64,000 bases of DNA from Pleodorina starrii (GCA_030267565.1 BRXU01000016.1:2064501-2128500); one strand, 5' to 3'; shown: positions 11,353-22,267, counted from the first letter of the stretch. Notes: generated by a model not told the origin, from the letters alone. Numbers and translations are program-made.

Positions 11353-12065
11353 CTGCGGGGAACGAACCAGCCAGCGCGCGGCGCGCACGCGCGCATTCAG
11401 CAGTCATGCAAGAACCCAAATTTAGCGATAGGGAACCACCAGAGGACGAACAGGGCCGGGAAAGCATGGCGAGAACCCGCGCGAAACGCTCCTGAGTAAC
11501 GCTCTCGGCGACCGACGCGAGCGGCAATACGCGGATTAAGTTTACATCCGCGGTGATCGAGGCAGCGTTTCTGATTACTCTTACCGTTGCTCCGAACCCA
11601 AGGCTTACAGCTTGCGGACCAGTCGCGACCCCACCCACCCACCCATAGGGCGGTGGAGAACCCAAACTAAATATTGGGAAGGGTTGCATGACCGGACGCA
11701 GGGACCCACACTAATTCAGTCTGGTACGGAGGAACGAGCATTTGCGTTTAAGCAGTCTTACAAATGGACGAGCGGCCCATGGGGCTGACGTCCTTACCGC
11801 CCCCATCGGCGCCCGCGTAACCGGCCGCGTCCTGGCCGACCTGCCAGCAAAGCCCGGCCAAAGGGGCAGCATGTGCGGTTGTTCATGATGCAAAGCCATA
11901 CGTGGTAAATCTGTGCTGCAGTCTCTTGGCGCACAAGTACAGGTGTACAGCATACGTATAGAATGGTGTGCACGAATAGGTGGATGACAGCGGTGGATGA
12001 AAGTTGCAGCGATCCTGGTAAAGCCAAATGTTAGTTGTCGCCTAGATGTTTCTTGATGGCGCACC
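11353..12065. other. Upstream part of the recombinase element, no firm gene
   Basis: A minus-strand ORF (11003-11689) starts here, but its frame does not join the mini-exon frame. 11794-12027 minus ends at a possible donor GTAAGG. I could not build an N-terminal exon with confidence. Confidence 0.3.
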
Positions 12066-12719
12066 TCAGCGTGGTTGTTGAGGCGAATCGGGTGGTGCGC
12101 GGTGTTGCGGACATTGCCCGTGTACCCTCGACGTCCTTAAGGTACACCTCCACCTCGCTCGGTCCCCATCAGTAACCGCCAGCTCTCGTGCGCTGCCGTA
12201 CACGTCGTCGTCGCCGAAGCGCCTGGCCGCTGACGACCCCGGAAAGAAGATCGCGTCAACGAGGTCTGGGTGCAATGTGTGTCCATTAATTTAGCAATCT
12301 AGGCTTGGTACTCACATCCACGTTAGTGAAGTCGACGCGGCCTTCAACGACGCGGTCAACGGTCGCGAAGCGCCAGACTTCGCCGGTGTTGTCCCTTAGC
12401 GCGGCCATTGCTGGTCATTCCGCTGGAACACGTTCGCCCGCTGAGGGACAACATCGGCGAAGTCTGGCGCTTCGCGACCATTGATCGCGTCGTTGAAGGC
12501 CGCGTCGACTTCACTGACGTGGATGTCGATGTGAGTACCAAGCCTATATTGTGCCTCGCGCCACGCCGCCGCCTCAGCGCGGCCATTGCGGCGGCGAGGA
12601 GGTTGGTAAACTGGACCTGATCTGCACCTTCGGGAAAGGAGGCGGGCAGGGCCTGCAGGGGCAGGAAGCCCTTATACATCCCCACGTTGATTCCCAGCTT
12701 CCGGGGCGCGTGCTCGACA
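12066..12719 (-). pseudogene. Unrecognised gene fragment interrupted by a fold-back duplication
   Basis: On the minus strand an exon begins after CTGCAG at 12719 and reads GINVGMYKGFLPLQALPAS, then GADQVQFTNLLAAAMAAL, ending at about 12582. The same last residues recur at about 12412 and continue RDNTGEVWRFATVDRVVEG, then RVDFTNVDV, to a GTGAGT donor at about 12313. A further exon (about 12270-12180) reads LVDAIFFPGSSAARRFGDDD. The pieces make sense as one protein if the DNA between about 12413 and 12582 is an insertion, and that insertion is mostly an inverted copy of the neighbouring exon. The family is not recognised; it may belong to a mobile element. Confidence 0.4.
12301..12545. repeat. 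Inverted repeat (arms about 97-103 bp) around a coding exon end
   Basis: The left arm 12301-12397 and right arm 12443-12545 are reverse complements with few mismatches, separated by about 45 bp. Each arm contains an exon end and its GTGAGTACC splice donor. The right arm has a 6-bp insertion next to the donor. Confidence 0.9.
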
Positions 12720-13299
12720 CTGCAGAACAAGCACGGGTGGAGAGCACAGGGACGGAAGAGCGGGGCGGGAATCGTATCCGAGCACAGTGAGCATGGGCTG
12801 GCGGCCAGAGGCGAAGTTCGGGACAATGTCGGGGCCGGCGTGGAGAAACCGGCAAGCATGGGTACCTGCGCTATTCGCCGAATGCCCTCCAAATCAAGCA
12901 AGCTTGTTCGCGAGCATATTAAACAGGAGCAATTGCGCTGTAACGAAGCGTATAGTACGTACCACGCCTTCTTGGTTGACCGGGCTTTCGGAGGACGACG
13001 GCCTTTCGTGGCCGTTCTTGTTTGGGCTTGGAATGCCGGCGCCGCCGTGCTGGCCGACGCCGAATGCTTTGGGTGGCGACAACAGGAGGCGACAGTGACC
13101 TTCGAAAGAAACAGAGATGTGCTCCGATGAGCGGATACTTGCTCGGCCGTAAGATTATATAGAAAAGTTAGTGTGGCGTGGTGCGAGGCGTGGCAGCAAT
13201 AATAGTCGGTGCACTCCGAAATGTACGGAAGCTGGGTCGATACATGTTTGCAACCGGCCGTGCCAGCGTTGTACAGTGCGTCAAGCATAAATAAGTCGG
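12720..13299. other. Stretch with competing ORFs on both strands
   Basis: A plus-strand ORF ending at 13130 reads protein-like at its C-terminus (LVREHIKQEQLRCNEAYSTY, then LVDRAFGGRRPFVAVLVWAW), while the minus strand has an open frame over the same bases (LLDLEGIRRIAQVPMLAGF). I cannot decide which, if either, is real. Confidence 0.3.
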
Positions 13300-13406
13300 T
13301 GTTTCAAGATTGTTAAGCTTGCGGGCAGCGTGTCGTCGCAGATCGGAGTGTAGCTGTTCCATCGTGGCGGTTAGTTGGCTAATGGTCAACGGCCAGCGGA
13401 CCGGCC

Positions 13407-14156
13407 GTGGGCCCATCGGGTGCACGCGGCCTCCCCGCTGGCGCCCCGCCCCCCGCCCCCGCCCGTGGCGCCCCGGGCCTCGCGCCCGTTGGAACACCCG
13501 CCCCGGCCGGGAGTGACCTGGCGGCGGGCCCCACCCGAGCCGCCGCTGTGGCGGCCGCCCCGGGCGCCGCTGCCGCACTGGCCCCGGACACCACGGTAGA
13601 GGCGGCGCCGGGTGCTGCTGCAGCCACGGATCCGGCCACAGCCCCGGCCATGACCCCGGCTCCCCAGCCCCCCTCCCCCACCGCCCCGGCGAGCCAAGCA
13701 GCCCCCGATGGCCCGGCCGCCCTCGGCGGCCCGGCCGCCCCCGGCGGCCCGGCTGCCCCCGGCGGCCCGGCCGCCCCTGGGGCCGCTGCCGCCGGTAACC
13801 CAGCTGCCGGCGCAAGCTCTGCTGCCGGCGGCACTCCCACCCCGGCCGCTTCGGTGCCCCCCGCCGCCGCTCCCGTCGGCCACCCGACGGGAGGGGGGGC
13901 CCCGCCCCCCGCTGCCGGCCGGACTCCTGCGATCCCCGCGCCGGCGGGCCGGGCCCGCATGGACGTGGATGGCTTCACCGCCGTTGGCGGCCGAGGCCAG
14001 AAACGCCCCTCCTCCCCTGGCCGCGGGCGCAGCCACAGCCGGAGCCGCAGCCCCGCCCGGGGGGACACTGGTGCTCGCATCCCCCTGGGCAACCCCTTCG
14101 CCGCCCTTGATGCCGTGCCGCCGGAGCCCCAGGGTGGGGCCGCCCTGCCCCACTAA
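13407..14156 (+). CDS. Retrotransposon ORF1 protein (Ala/Pro-rich, Gag-like)
   Basis: 249 residues. Residues 1-185 are Ala/Pro/Gly repeats including a tandem GGPAAP array (about residues 105-125). The C-terminal part has RMDVDGFTAVGGRGQKRPSS and an RS-rich basic stretch (SHSRSRSPARG), plausible for RNA binding. There is no CCHC knuckle. The start is the first Met in frame and is not certain. The stop TAA at 14154-14156 overlaps the ORF2 ATG by one base. Confidence 0.6.
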   Translation: MGPSGARGLPAGAPPPAPARGAPGLAPVGTPAPAGSDLAAGPTRAAAVAAAPGAAAALAPDTTVEAAPGAAAATDPATAPAMTPAPQPPSPTAPASQAAPDGPAALGGPAAPGGPAAPGGPAAPGAAAAGNPAAGASSAAGGTPTPAASVPPAAAPVGHPTGGGAPPPAAGRTPAIPAPAGRARMDVDGFTAVGGRGQKRPSSPGRGRSHSRSRSPARGDTGARIPLGNPFAALDAVPPEPQGGAALPH

Positions 14157-17100
14157 TGCCCAGGGTCTCCCCCGGCCGCCTACCCGTGCAGCTGCGGCTG
14201 CGCATTGGCACCCACAACGTGCGTGGCCTGCTGGGTGCCCTCGACCACGGTGTGTCGGCACGATTGCCGGCATTACTGCGGTGCTGGGAGCGCCAGCGAC
14301 TCGATGTGGTGTGTCTCCAAGAGACCCACGTCCGGGAGGACGAGGTCCCCCGGGCGCAGACCCTGCTCCACACGGTGGCACGGCAGGAGCGGTTCGGCGA
14401 ATGGACGTCATGGTGGTGCCCTGCAGTGTCGACCGCTTGCGGCCGGCCCAGCGGAGGCGTGGCCGTCCTCGTCCGCTCGCACCTAATCCGCTCCGGCGCC
14501 ATCACCGTACCCCCGGACGCCGCCGCCCCTATCCCTGGGGCGGAGGGTCGCCTCCTTCACCTTCCGGTCATGTGGGGCGGCCATTCCTTCACTCTGCTGT
14601 GCGCCTACCTTCCCGCGTCCGCGGGTGCGCTCCAGCGGGCGTTCATCCAGCAGCACCTGCATCCGCTGGCGGCTGCAGGCGGCTCCCATGTGTGGGCCGC
14701 GGACTTCAACTTCGTGCTCGACCCTACCCTGGACTCCACCCAGGACGGGGGGCGGCAGCGGGACGCCGGCACCGCTCGCTGCTTCCAGGAGGCATGCCCC
14801 GATTTTGTGGATGGCTTCCGCTACCTGCACCCCTCCCTCCGGTCATACACCTTCACCTGCCCCACTGGCGCCTCCCGGATCGACCGGGTCACCGTTTCCG
14901 CCGATCTGGCGGCCGCCCTCCGCGGCTGCGAGGTGTCGGCTGGGTCCCCCTCCGACCATCGCCTCGTCACCACCGTCCTGGCCGCGGCACCACACGCGCA
15001 GCCGCCGGGCCCCGGCCTCCCCCGCGTCCGCCTCCACTTCCTCGACTTCCCCGACCTCCGGTGTCAGTTTGAGGAGTGGCTGCAGGCCACCGCCGCCGCC
15101 GCCCCAGAGGACCCCGGCGATCTCCTACAGTGGTGGCCCGCTTGCAAGCGGGCCCTGGGTCGGGCCGCATCCCGCCTTAACCGGCTGGCCCGATACCACC
15201 GCATCTCTGCCTGCCAAGCCGCCGCCGCTGCCCACGCCGCCGCGGACGAAGCCCAGCAGCAGTTGGAGGCGGGTGGCGTCGCCGCCGCTGCACGGGTCAC
15301 GACCGCTCGCGCCGCCGCTGCCACAGCGGAGGTGCGCGCGGCGACCTCCTGTGCCCGCCGGGCCCGCCACGCCTGGCTTCGGACTGGAGAACGCCCCTGC
15401 CCGGTCCTCACGGCCCTTCTCCGCCCGCCCACCGCGTGTCGCCGAATTCCCGCCCTGCGGCGCCCCACGGGCGCCCCTACCGCGCATCCGTTGGAGATGC
15501 CGGCCGTCATGGCAGAGTTCTGGCAGCGCATCTGCACTGCCTCGCCGCCGACGCCGGATGTCACCGCGGCGCGCCAGCAGATCTTGGCCGCTCTTCAGTC
15601 GCACGGCCGCCGGTGCCCCGCTGCCTCCCTCCCGGACCCGGGCCGCCCGGACGTCAGCCCCGCGGAGGTGCTAGAGGCCCTGCGAGCGACCCCCCCGGGG
15701 CGTGCGCCTGGCGCCGATGGCATCCCTGCCGAGCTGTATCAGGGCTTCTCTGCCACCTTCGCGCCGCTGCTGGCGCGGATCTTCTCGGCCACCCGAGCTA
15801 CTGGCAGTACCCCCGCGGGCTTTCTGGACGGTGTCATCTCCTCCATCTTCAAGGCCGGGGACCCCACTCTCCCCTCCAACTACCGGCCCATCACCCTGCT
15901 TGACACCGACTACCGGACCCTTGCACGTGTGCTGGCACGTCGGCTGCTCCCGGTCTTTGGGGCCACCATCGACCCTGAGCAGACCGCCTTCCTCCGTTCC
16001 CGCCGCATTGGGGACAACGTGTGGCTCCTGCAGCTGCTGCCCGAGCTGCTGCGGGCGCAGCACCGCCCTGGCCTCGCGGTCTTCCTCGACTTCTTCAAGG
16101 CGTACGACACGGTCGACCGGGACTTCCTCTTCGCCTGCCTGGAGACCCTGGGCGTCGGCCAGGACTTCCTCCAATGGGTGCGGCTGCTCCACGCCGACAC
16201 CGGCGCTGCGGCTCTGGTCAATGGCTTCCGCTCTGCTCGAGTGCCCATCACAGCGGGCGTCCGGCAGGGCTGCCCCCTGGCCCCGCTCCTCCACCTCGCC
16301 ATCGCCCAGGCGCTGTTGTCCTGGCTGAAGGCCCAAGGCGTCGGTATCACGGTGGGCGCGGGGCCGGCTGCCTCACGCCCCCTCCCCGCCTCCCAATATG
16401 CCGACGACTGCACCCCCTTCCTGGCAGCGGCCTCAGACCTGCCCCGGTTCCTGGCGGTCATGGAGATCTTCCGCCGGGCTTCCGGACAGCGTCTGAACCT
16501 CGACAAGGTGGAAGTCCTGCCGTTGGGCCCTGTGCCGGACGGTGGGAACCCCGCTGCTGGCGTGGCGAGCACCGCGCTGGCCGCCCCTACCGGGGCGGCT
16601 GGTGTGGCCGTCGCCGCCCCCCGCAGCCTCCCTGGCCCCGCCGCCGCCATCACCGCCATCGCCGCCGTGGTGCCAGTTACAGCCGCAGCGCCCGGCCATG
16701 CCGCTGCCGCCCCCGCACCTCCCCAACCTATTGGCGCCGCCGCTGCCCTTGCTGCGGCTCTCCGGAACCTGGCCTCAGCAGCAGCGGTGCCGACACCGGC
16801 GGCGGCTGTCCCTCATCCCGGCGCCCCCGCCGCCCTGCTCGCCATCCTGCGGGCTGCGGCAGCCCGCTTGCTCGTGATCGGCAACCCCGCCGCGCCCCCT
16901 CCTGCCCTGGCGGGCGGCGGAGAGGGCTCGACGGGGTCCCCCTTGCCCCTCACTGCCTTCGTCGGACCGGCGGCGCAGCTACGCACCGTTGCCCAGGCCA
17001 AAACGCTCGGTGTGGGCCTCCGCAACGACGCTCAGGCCGTGCCGGTGCGGCTTGCTGGAGTGGAGTCCGCGCTGGCTTTGGTTGCGCGGCTGCCTCTCAC

Positions 17101-18897
17101 CACTTTCGGCCGGGCGGCGGCAGCGTCGGCCTACGCCCTCAGCAAAGCACTCTACCACATGGAGTTCCAGGGTCTGCCCCCTCGCGCCGACCTGGACCGC
17201 CTCCTTGGCCTCACCGCTGCGGTGGTGGAGCGGAGGATGACCCCCGCCATGTACGCGGCTGCGCCCAACGCCCGCCTCGTCGGGGTGAGCTTGGGGGTCC
17301 TCGCCCTGCCCCCCGCCGTCGGCGGCTTTGGGCTCCTGCCGCTCGTGGCCCACGTCCGGGCCCGGCACGCGGTGGCGGCGGTGCGCTGTGCCGCAGGGGC
17401 GGCCGGCCTCCTCCCCGCCGACCCGCCCTGGACTGATGTCGCCCTGCATCTGCTGCGACGGTGCCACCCGGCGGCCCACCCCTTGTGCCTCCTGGCCCCT
17501 GGGGGCGGCCGCGTCCTGGGGGCTCCGGCGCCCCGTGGATGCCCTGCATTCGCCCGGCTGCTTGGTGCAGCCGCTTACCTCGGGCCCCTCATCGTCCCGG
17601 AACCCGACGCCATGGCGGGCCCCTGGTGCTACTCGGCGCCGCTGTGGAGCAACCCGGGTACCCGGCACTCCTGGGGCCCGGCGGCGCGTGCCTGGAGGTC
17701 ACCTTCCCGGCACTCTTCGGACTGCGCGGCCTCACCACCCTGGGTGTCGCTGTGCGCTGCTGGGACGCGCTCGCGCCGACGCGCGTCGCTTTGGCGGCAG
17801 CGCGTCGTCGGCCTGCGGGCGTGTCCCCCCGCATTGCTCGCCACTGCACTTTGCAGCTACGGCAGCTGGTACTGCGAGGCGTGCTGGGCTACGGGGAGCT
17901 TGGCGCAGCGGTGGATGCCAGCGGACCGTCCATCTCGGACCAGCTGGACGACCTTTTGGGCCTCGTCCCCGGCAGCTGGGTGGCGGCGGCCCAGCAGGTC
18001 GCGGCCGGCCAGGTGGCTGTGCCGCCCGCCCGGGAGGCTTGGGCGGCGCTGCTGCAGGGGCTCGCCTGCTGCCCTGCGGGCGGCCCGTTCACACCTGTCC
18101 TGGGCACCTCCGTCAAGCGTGGCACCCACCTGCAGCTAGCTGAGGCGTACCATGACTTGAAGGCGCGCCATGAGGACTTCCTCGCGGACGCGCATGAGGG
18201 CCCGGTGCCGCCGCTAGCGTTTGCGGCTTTCCGGGACACCCTGCGCCGCCTCTGGCGGCTGCGGTGGGAAAATGACCACAAAGAGGCGCTCTGGCGGCTG
18301 GCGGTGCATGGCATCACGGGGTTCCCGCTGTTGCGCGGGCAGGCGGGTCGTGGGAGGGCTGCCTGCTGCCCCTGCGGTGCGCCGATTACACAGGCTGGAC
18401 GGTGCTGGGTCCGTCGGCACCTGTTTTGGGACTGCTTTGTTGCTCGCACCCTGCGTGAGGAACTGGAGGCGGTGTTGGGGGCCCCGGGCGACTCGGTGCT
18501 GCAGCGGGTTCATCTGTGGCTCGTGTCGCCCCCTCCGGGGATCTGTCCCTGTGTCTGGGATGTTGTGGCTTTGGCAGCCCTGGCAGCGCTGGAACGGGGC
18601 CGCCAACGCATGTACCGGGGTGGCGCCCCCGCTGCCCCGCTTGCTCGGGCTCAGTTGGTCGGCATTGGTGCTGCGGTTGTTGCAGACTTCTGGGCCCGTG
18701 TCGCGTCGTTTGCAGCCCTAGGGATGGTACCGGATGTCTGGGAGACGGTCCCGGCATCCCACCCATTCCTGGCCAACCGGGCGGACCGTGTTGTGTTTGT
18801 TGGTCCTCCAGACACTGGGCCCCCCCCCCCGATTCAGTACATATGCAAAACGCCCAACTGTAACGCGCCGTACATCTGTACGGCACGTTACCGCTGA
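14156..18897 (+). pseudogene. Retrotransposon ORF2: endonuclease plus reverse transcriptase, one frameshift
   Basis: The first frame is open from ATG 14156 to 18139. Endonuclease motifs: IGTHNVRG, VVCLQETHV, AADFNFVL, SRIDRV, SDHRL (residues about 15-270). RT motifs: SNYRPITLLDTDYR, FLDFFKAYDTVD (catalytic Asp about 645), GVRQGCPLAP and YADD (748-751). Around 17620-17670 the coding signal moves from this frame to another that stays open to the stop at 18895-18897, consistent with a one-base loss. That second frame holds a C-terminal Cys/His cluster (CCPCGAP...RRHLFWDC). An Ala-rich insert of about 130 residues separates RT from the C-terminal domain. All catalytic residues are present, so inactivation is by the frameshift alone, if it is not a sequencing error. 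Confidence 0.88.
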
Positions 18898-20450
18898 GTG
18901 TTCAAATACGCAGCTTCCTTTTGCATCCTTCATCTTTTTTCTCTTTTCCATAGGCACTTTTCTTAGTATCGCACCGCATATCACGCCATGCTCCCTCAGC
19001 AATTTTGCAACGTTGCTCACCATTACGCCACGTTGCCCCTGCCCATCACGCATCGACGGATCGCCATCGCTACCGCACTGGTCTGCCGCACAGGTAAGCA
19101 TCCTCCTTTCCGATAGATGTTGACATTGCCAGTTCTTACAGCTTAGAGGGTGGGATTTCGGGGAATTTAGAGCAAGCACGCGCATGCCAGCTTTACAGTC
19201 AGTTTCGGACGCTTCTACTTCGCTAATTTTACGTTTGGTACATATCTACAACATCGCACCGCACGAACTGCGGCGCGACTTCGTCCGAGACGTCTTACGA
19301 CATGCGACGTCGTCCAAAGCGACTTACGAGACCGTCCAGACGACGGGTCGGCGCTACCACTGGTCAAGCATCAATGTCGGTAACGTATGGGAATGGGTGG
19401 GTTACAGCTAACAGTTTCGGAGGTTCAGCGGCCGGAGCAGCTTGATCAACAACATCCGCAGTGACTCATTATTTTATAAAGGAGCATATCACTCCCTGAA
19501 CCCCCCCCCGATTCCCCCTGACGGTCTCGACGGGAGGGCCCCACGAGCATTTCTGGTTCTGCCCGACACTCGCTCTGCTGACTGCGGACCGCGTGTGCAC
19601 TTCACTTGGTCGTGCTGACCTCTGCACGAACCTACTGTGACCACTCTTCACTATTGTGTGGGTGCGGATCTGCCCAGCCTGGTGGCGTCTTTTCTGCTGG
19701 GAGATTTTGACGATAGTGGACCTTGCGGCGCTCTTGCTGCTTGTGTAGGCTAGGGATTGGTGGGCCTGATGGCGCGGTGGGCTTGGTGCTGGTGGGCCTT
19801 GCTGGCTTTACTTTTGGCACCCCTTTGCGGGTGCCCCTGGGGTAGGATGAACAGTCTGTCTAGCCTGTACGGCTAGCGACCGGTGTGACAACCGGTCCCC
19901 CTTGTAATCACCGTATCCTAATGGTCTCCGACCATGAGTCAGGCGGGTCCTTGGCTGATGTGGTCCTCTTTGTGGTTCCACTCCTTTCTGTTGGATAGTT
20001 TATCTTGTCGGCATTTGCTGGGTATTTGTGGAGACGTTTCCGATCCGACTAGATACTTCTTTCCAGGGAGGCTGATCTGCTTGATGATCCAGGATGATCG
20101 GTGGTTATAGAGAGTGAGCACGTCCGTGATCCGCGCTCCTGGGCATGCGTAAGAGAGTTATCTTCCATGCTGTTAGGTTGTCGATACATGAACAGGTTCC
20201 CGGTAGTACGCAGTGTTTGAAGGCATCGGGTGGTGTCCCGACTGGCTGAGGCCGCATCTAGTGCCAACATTGCCAGCGCAGCCTGTACCATCCTGGAGTA
20301 AACCGAACCTGCCCATTCCCTAGTAGCTGATTCCGTCCGATCTTCTGCCCAGGAGCCAAGCCTGGCTTCAGCCAGGAAAATACCGGCATCGACATTTCGC
20401 CCATTTCGACAGTGCCAGCCGAGGTCGTGCGAGAGGGGGCAAAGGGCGGC
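18898..20450. other. Flank downstream of the retrotransposon
   Basis: Probably 3' UTR of the retrotransposon followed by other decayed mobile DNA. A small ORF at 19184-19411 (plus) reads protein-like (LILRLVHIYNIAPHELRRDF) but is isolated. 19500-20300 is G/T-rich with no supported gene. Confidence 0.4.
19436..19498 (-). repeat. Dispersed 60-bp repeat, copy A
   Basis: The reverse complement reads CAGGGAGTGATATGCTCC, then TTTATAAAA, then CACTGCGG..GTTGTTGATCAAGCTGCT. The same order of blocks occurs at 46833-46970 and 53013-53077, both within ligase introns. It has an imperfect palindrome GGAGTGATATGCTCC at one end. Confidence 0.8.
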
Positions 20451-20459
20451 ATCATGGTG

Positions 20460-21262
20460 TTATTGTGCAGGTAGTGCCAGGGAGCCTAGATGTGGACGAT
20501 GCGGCCGCCGCACCGCAGGGCGCCCAGTTGCAGCGCATGGCAGCTGCCAGCTTCGGCTGCCCACAGCGCCGGAGCGTTGCTGCCAGTGCATGCAGCTGTG
20601 CCTGGCGGTGATGCTAATGCGGCTGCACCGGCCGCCGCTGCTGCTGTCGGTGCCGCACCATTCGCCGACAGCCACGTTCACGCCCGGGACACCGCCGGGT
20701 CGGCAGGAGACGGCGCCGAAGAGCCGCCGCTGGTGGCTGCCGCGCTGCAGGGCGGTGGCGCCCTAGCGCCAACACCGGCGGACGCGCAGCTGCCTGGCGG
20801 CGGCACAGACGCGCTGTCAACCCTCATATACCGCGGTGGGATGGTGGCGGTTCAAGCACGTGGTGCGCACCTCTTACATGCGCTATCGATGAGTCGTCGC
20901 TGCGGGTGCCGTACCGTGGGCCGTCGATGCCGCTTGTCCCCACCGTTCACCCCCACTCTGCTATGCGGGCGGCGGCGTACGCCTTGCGCATGGCGGCGGT
21001 GACGCAGCCCAGCGGACTGGACGAGTCCCAGGAGTTGAAAGAAGTTAGGTTGCACAACCACGGCGACTTGTACCTCCTACGGGACCACCAGCTCGGCCTC
21101 TGGCACGAAGGGCGAGACGTGCCGGGATGTACACAAGACACTGAAGGATGAGGGGGCGAACGTCTCGTGCATCGACAGGCAGTTCTGCCAGTGGTACGGC
21201 ATCGCATACCGGACGTCGCCTGTGCGGCTGGAGACCACGATGGGCATGTCCGAGCAGCTCTG
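20460..21262 (+). pseudogene. Broken Gag-like coding fragment upstream of the palindrome
   Basis: Plus-strand frames read protein-like in successive pieces: an Ala-rich part (20600-20850), then MRAAAYALRMAAVTQPSGLD and HNHGDLYLLRDHQLGLWHEG in one frame to about 21112, then TCRDVHKTLKDEGANVSCID and QFCQWYGIAYRTSPVRLETT in another frame to 21262. At least one frameshift (about 21115) breaks it. It is probably part of the same protein as the downstream Gag-like ORF, because an inverted copy of the last segment lies at 22800-22890. Family not recognised. Confidence 0.45.
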
Positions 21263-21280
21263 TGAGGTCGCCTGTTTGCG

Positions 21281-22190
21281 TGTACTGCTGCTGCCCGTAC
21301 TGCACTACTGCTGCTGGGGCGCATTCTGATATGCGGGGGGGGTAAGGCTGGTAGCGGTTCTGCCCCCGGTTCCCGCCCCCGCCCTGCTGCCGGCCGCCAG
21401 CCCCCTGCTGGGCGCCGTAGGTCGCCCCTCCCTGCCGCCCACTCACTGAACGCGGATCCACACCGAACTGATCCTTGACGTCCCGGTAGGCCCAGCGCTT
21501 CCACTCGTCGTTGAGTTGGAAGAGGCGCTCCGTCCCGGCCTTCACCTCTGCCGTCGGGTTGACGGCCATATGCTTGTTGTTGTTGTAGTACTCCTCGGCG
21601 ACCTCCATCTGATGGTTCATGCACCGGCAGGCGGCGGCGCAGGACGCATAGAAAAGGTCCATCTGGAGCAGCGCCATGAACATGGCGTCGACCACGGGGC
21701 CCAGCTCCGCCATCGACGGCAACAAAAACTTTGCCGCGTGCCAGGCCGCGTAGATGTTGGCCGTCGATGGCGGAGCTGGGCCCCGTGGTCGACGCCATGT
21801 TCATGGCGCTGCTCCAGATGGACCTTTTCTATGCGTCCTGCGCCGCCGCCTGCCGGTGCATGAACCATCAGATGGAGGTCGCCGAGGAGTACTACAACAA
21901 CAACAAGCATATGGCCGTCAACCCGACGGCAGAGGTGAAGGCCGGGACGGAGCGCCTCTTCCAACTCAACGACGAGTGGAAGCGCCGGGCCTACCGGGAC
22001 GTCAAGGATCAGTTCGGTGTGGATCCGCGTTCAGTGAGTGGGCGGCAGGGAGGGGCGACCTACGGCGCCCAGCAGGGGGCTGGCGGCCGGCAGCAGGGCG
22101 GGGGTGGGAACCGGGGGCAGAACCGCTTTCAGCCTTACCCCCCCGCTTATCAGAATGCGCCCCAGCAGCAGTACGGGCAGCAGCAGTACG
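21281..22190. repeat. Large near-perfect palindrome (arms about 435 bp, 39-bp spacer)
   Basis: The left arm 21281-21720 and right arm 21760-22190 are reverse complements. Both encode the same Gag-like sequence on opposite strands, with only scattered differences (for example KRW versus KRR, NRY versus NRF). The spacer 21721-21759 is unique. Confidence 0.95.
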
Positions 22191-22267
22191 GCAACCAGCA
22201 GTTCGCCCAGTACGGGCCCATGATGCCAGCGCAGGGGCGCGGCCGCGGTCGTGGCGGGAACATGTGA
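21767..22267 (+). CDS. Gag-like protein with a Q/G/R-rich tail
   Basis: 166 residues from the ATG at 21767 (MAELGPVVDAMFMALLQMD). A helical N-terminal part with several cysteines (ASCAAACRCMNHQMEVAEEY) is followed by a low-complexity Gln/Gly/Tyr tail ending QGRGRGRGGNM, typical of RNA-binding Gag or ORF1 proteins of retroelements. A second opposed copy on the left arm (minus, 21720 to about 21300) loses the tail. The upstream ATG at 21731 would add 12 residues from the unique spacer and is less likely. I cannot name the element family; no polymerase is nearby. Confidence 0.5.
   Translation: MAELGPVVDAMFMALLQMDLFYASCAAACRCMNHQMEVAEEYYNNNKHMAVNPTAEVKAGTERLFQLNDEWKRRAYRDVKDQFGVDPRSVSGRQGGATYGAQQGAGGRQQGGGGNRGQNRFQPYPPAYQNAPQQQYGQQQYGNQQFAQYGPMMPAQGRGRGRGGNM

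Larger units (their letters stand above)
13300..18900 (+). mobile_element. Non-LTR retrotransposon, L1-like, with two overlapping ORFs
   Basis: The element encodes ORF1 (13407-14156) and a long ORF2 with an apurinic-type endonuclease at the N-terminus and a reverse transcriptase in the middle, the order of L1-clade elements. Its C-terminal region is homologous to the truncated copy in the ligase intron at 47987. I see no clear A-rich or (AC)n tail and no target-site duplication, so both ends are approximate; the 3' UTR may run several hundred bases past 18897. Confidence 0.88.

Noticed and set aside
13386..14411. Long minus-strand ORF (341 aa) opposite retrotransposon ORF1/ORF2
   Set aside because: Shadow of the G+C-rich plus-strand ORFs; no motif, and the plus strand has clear endonuclease motifs.
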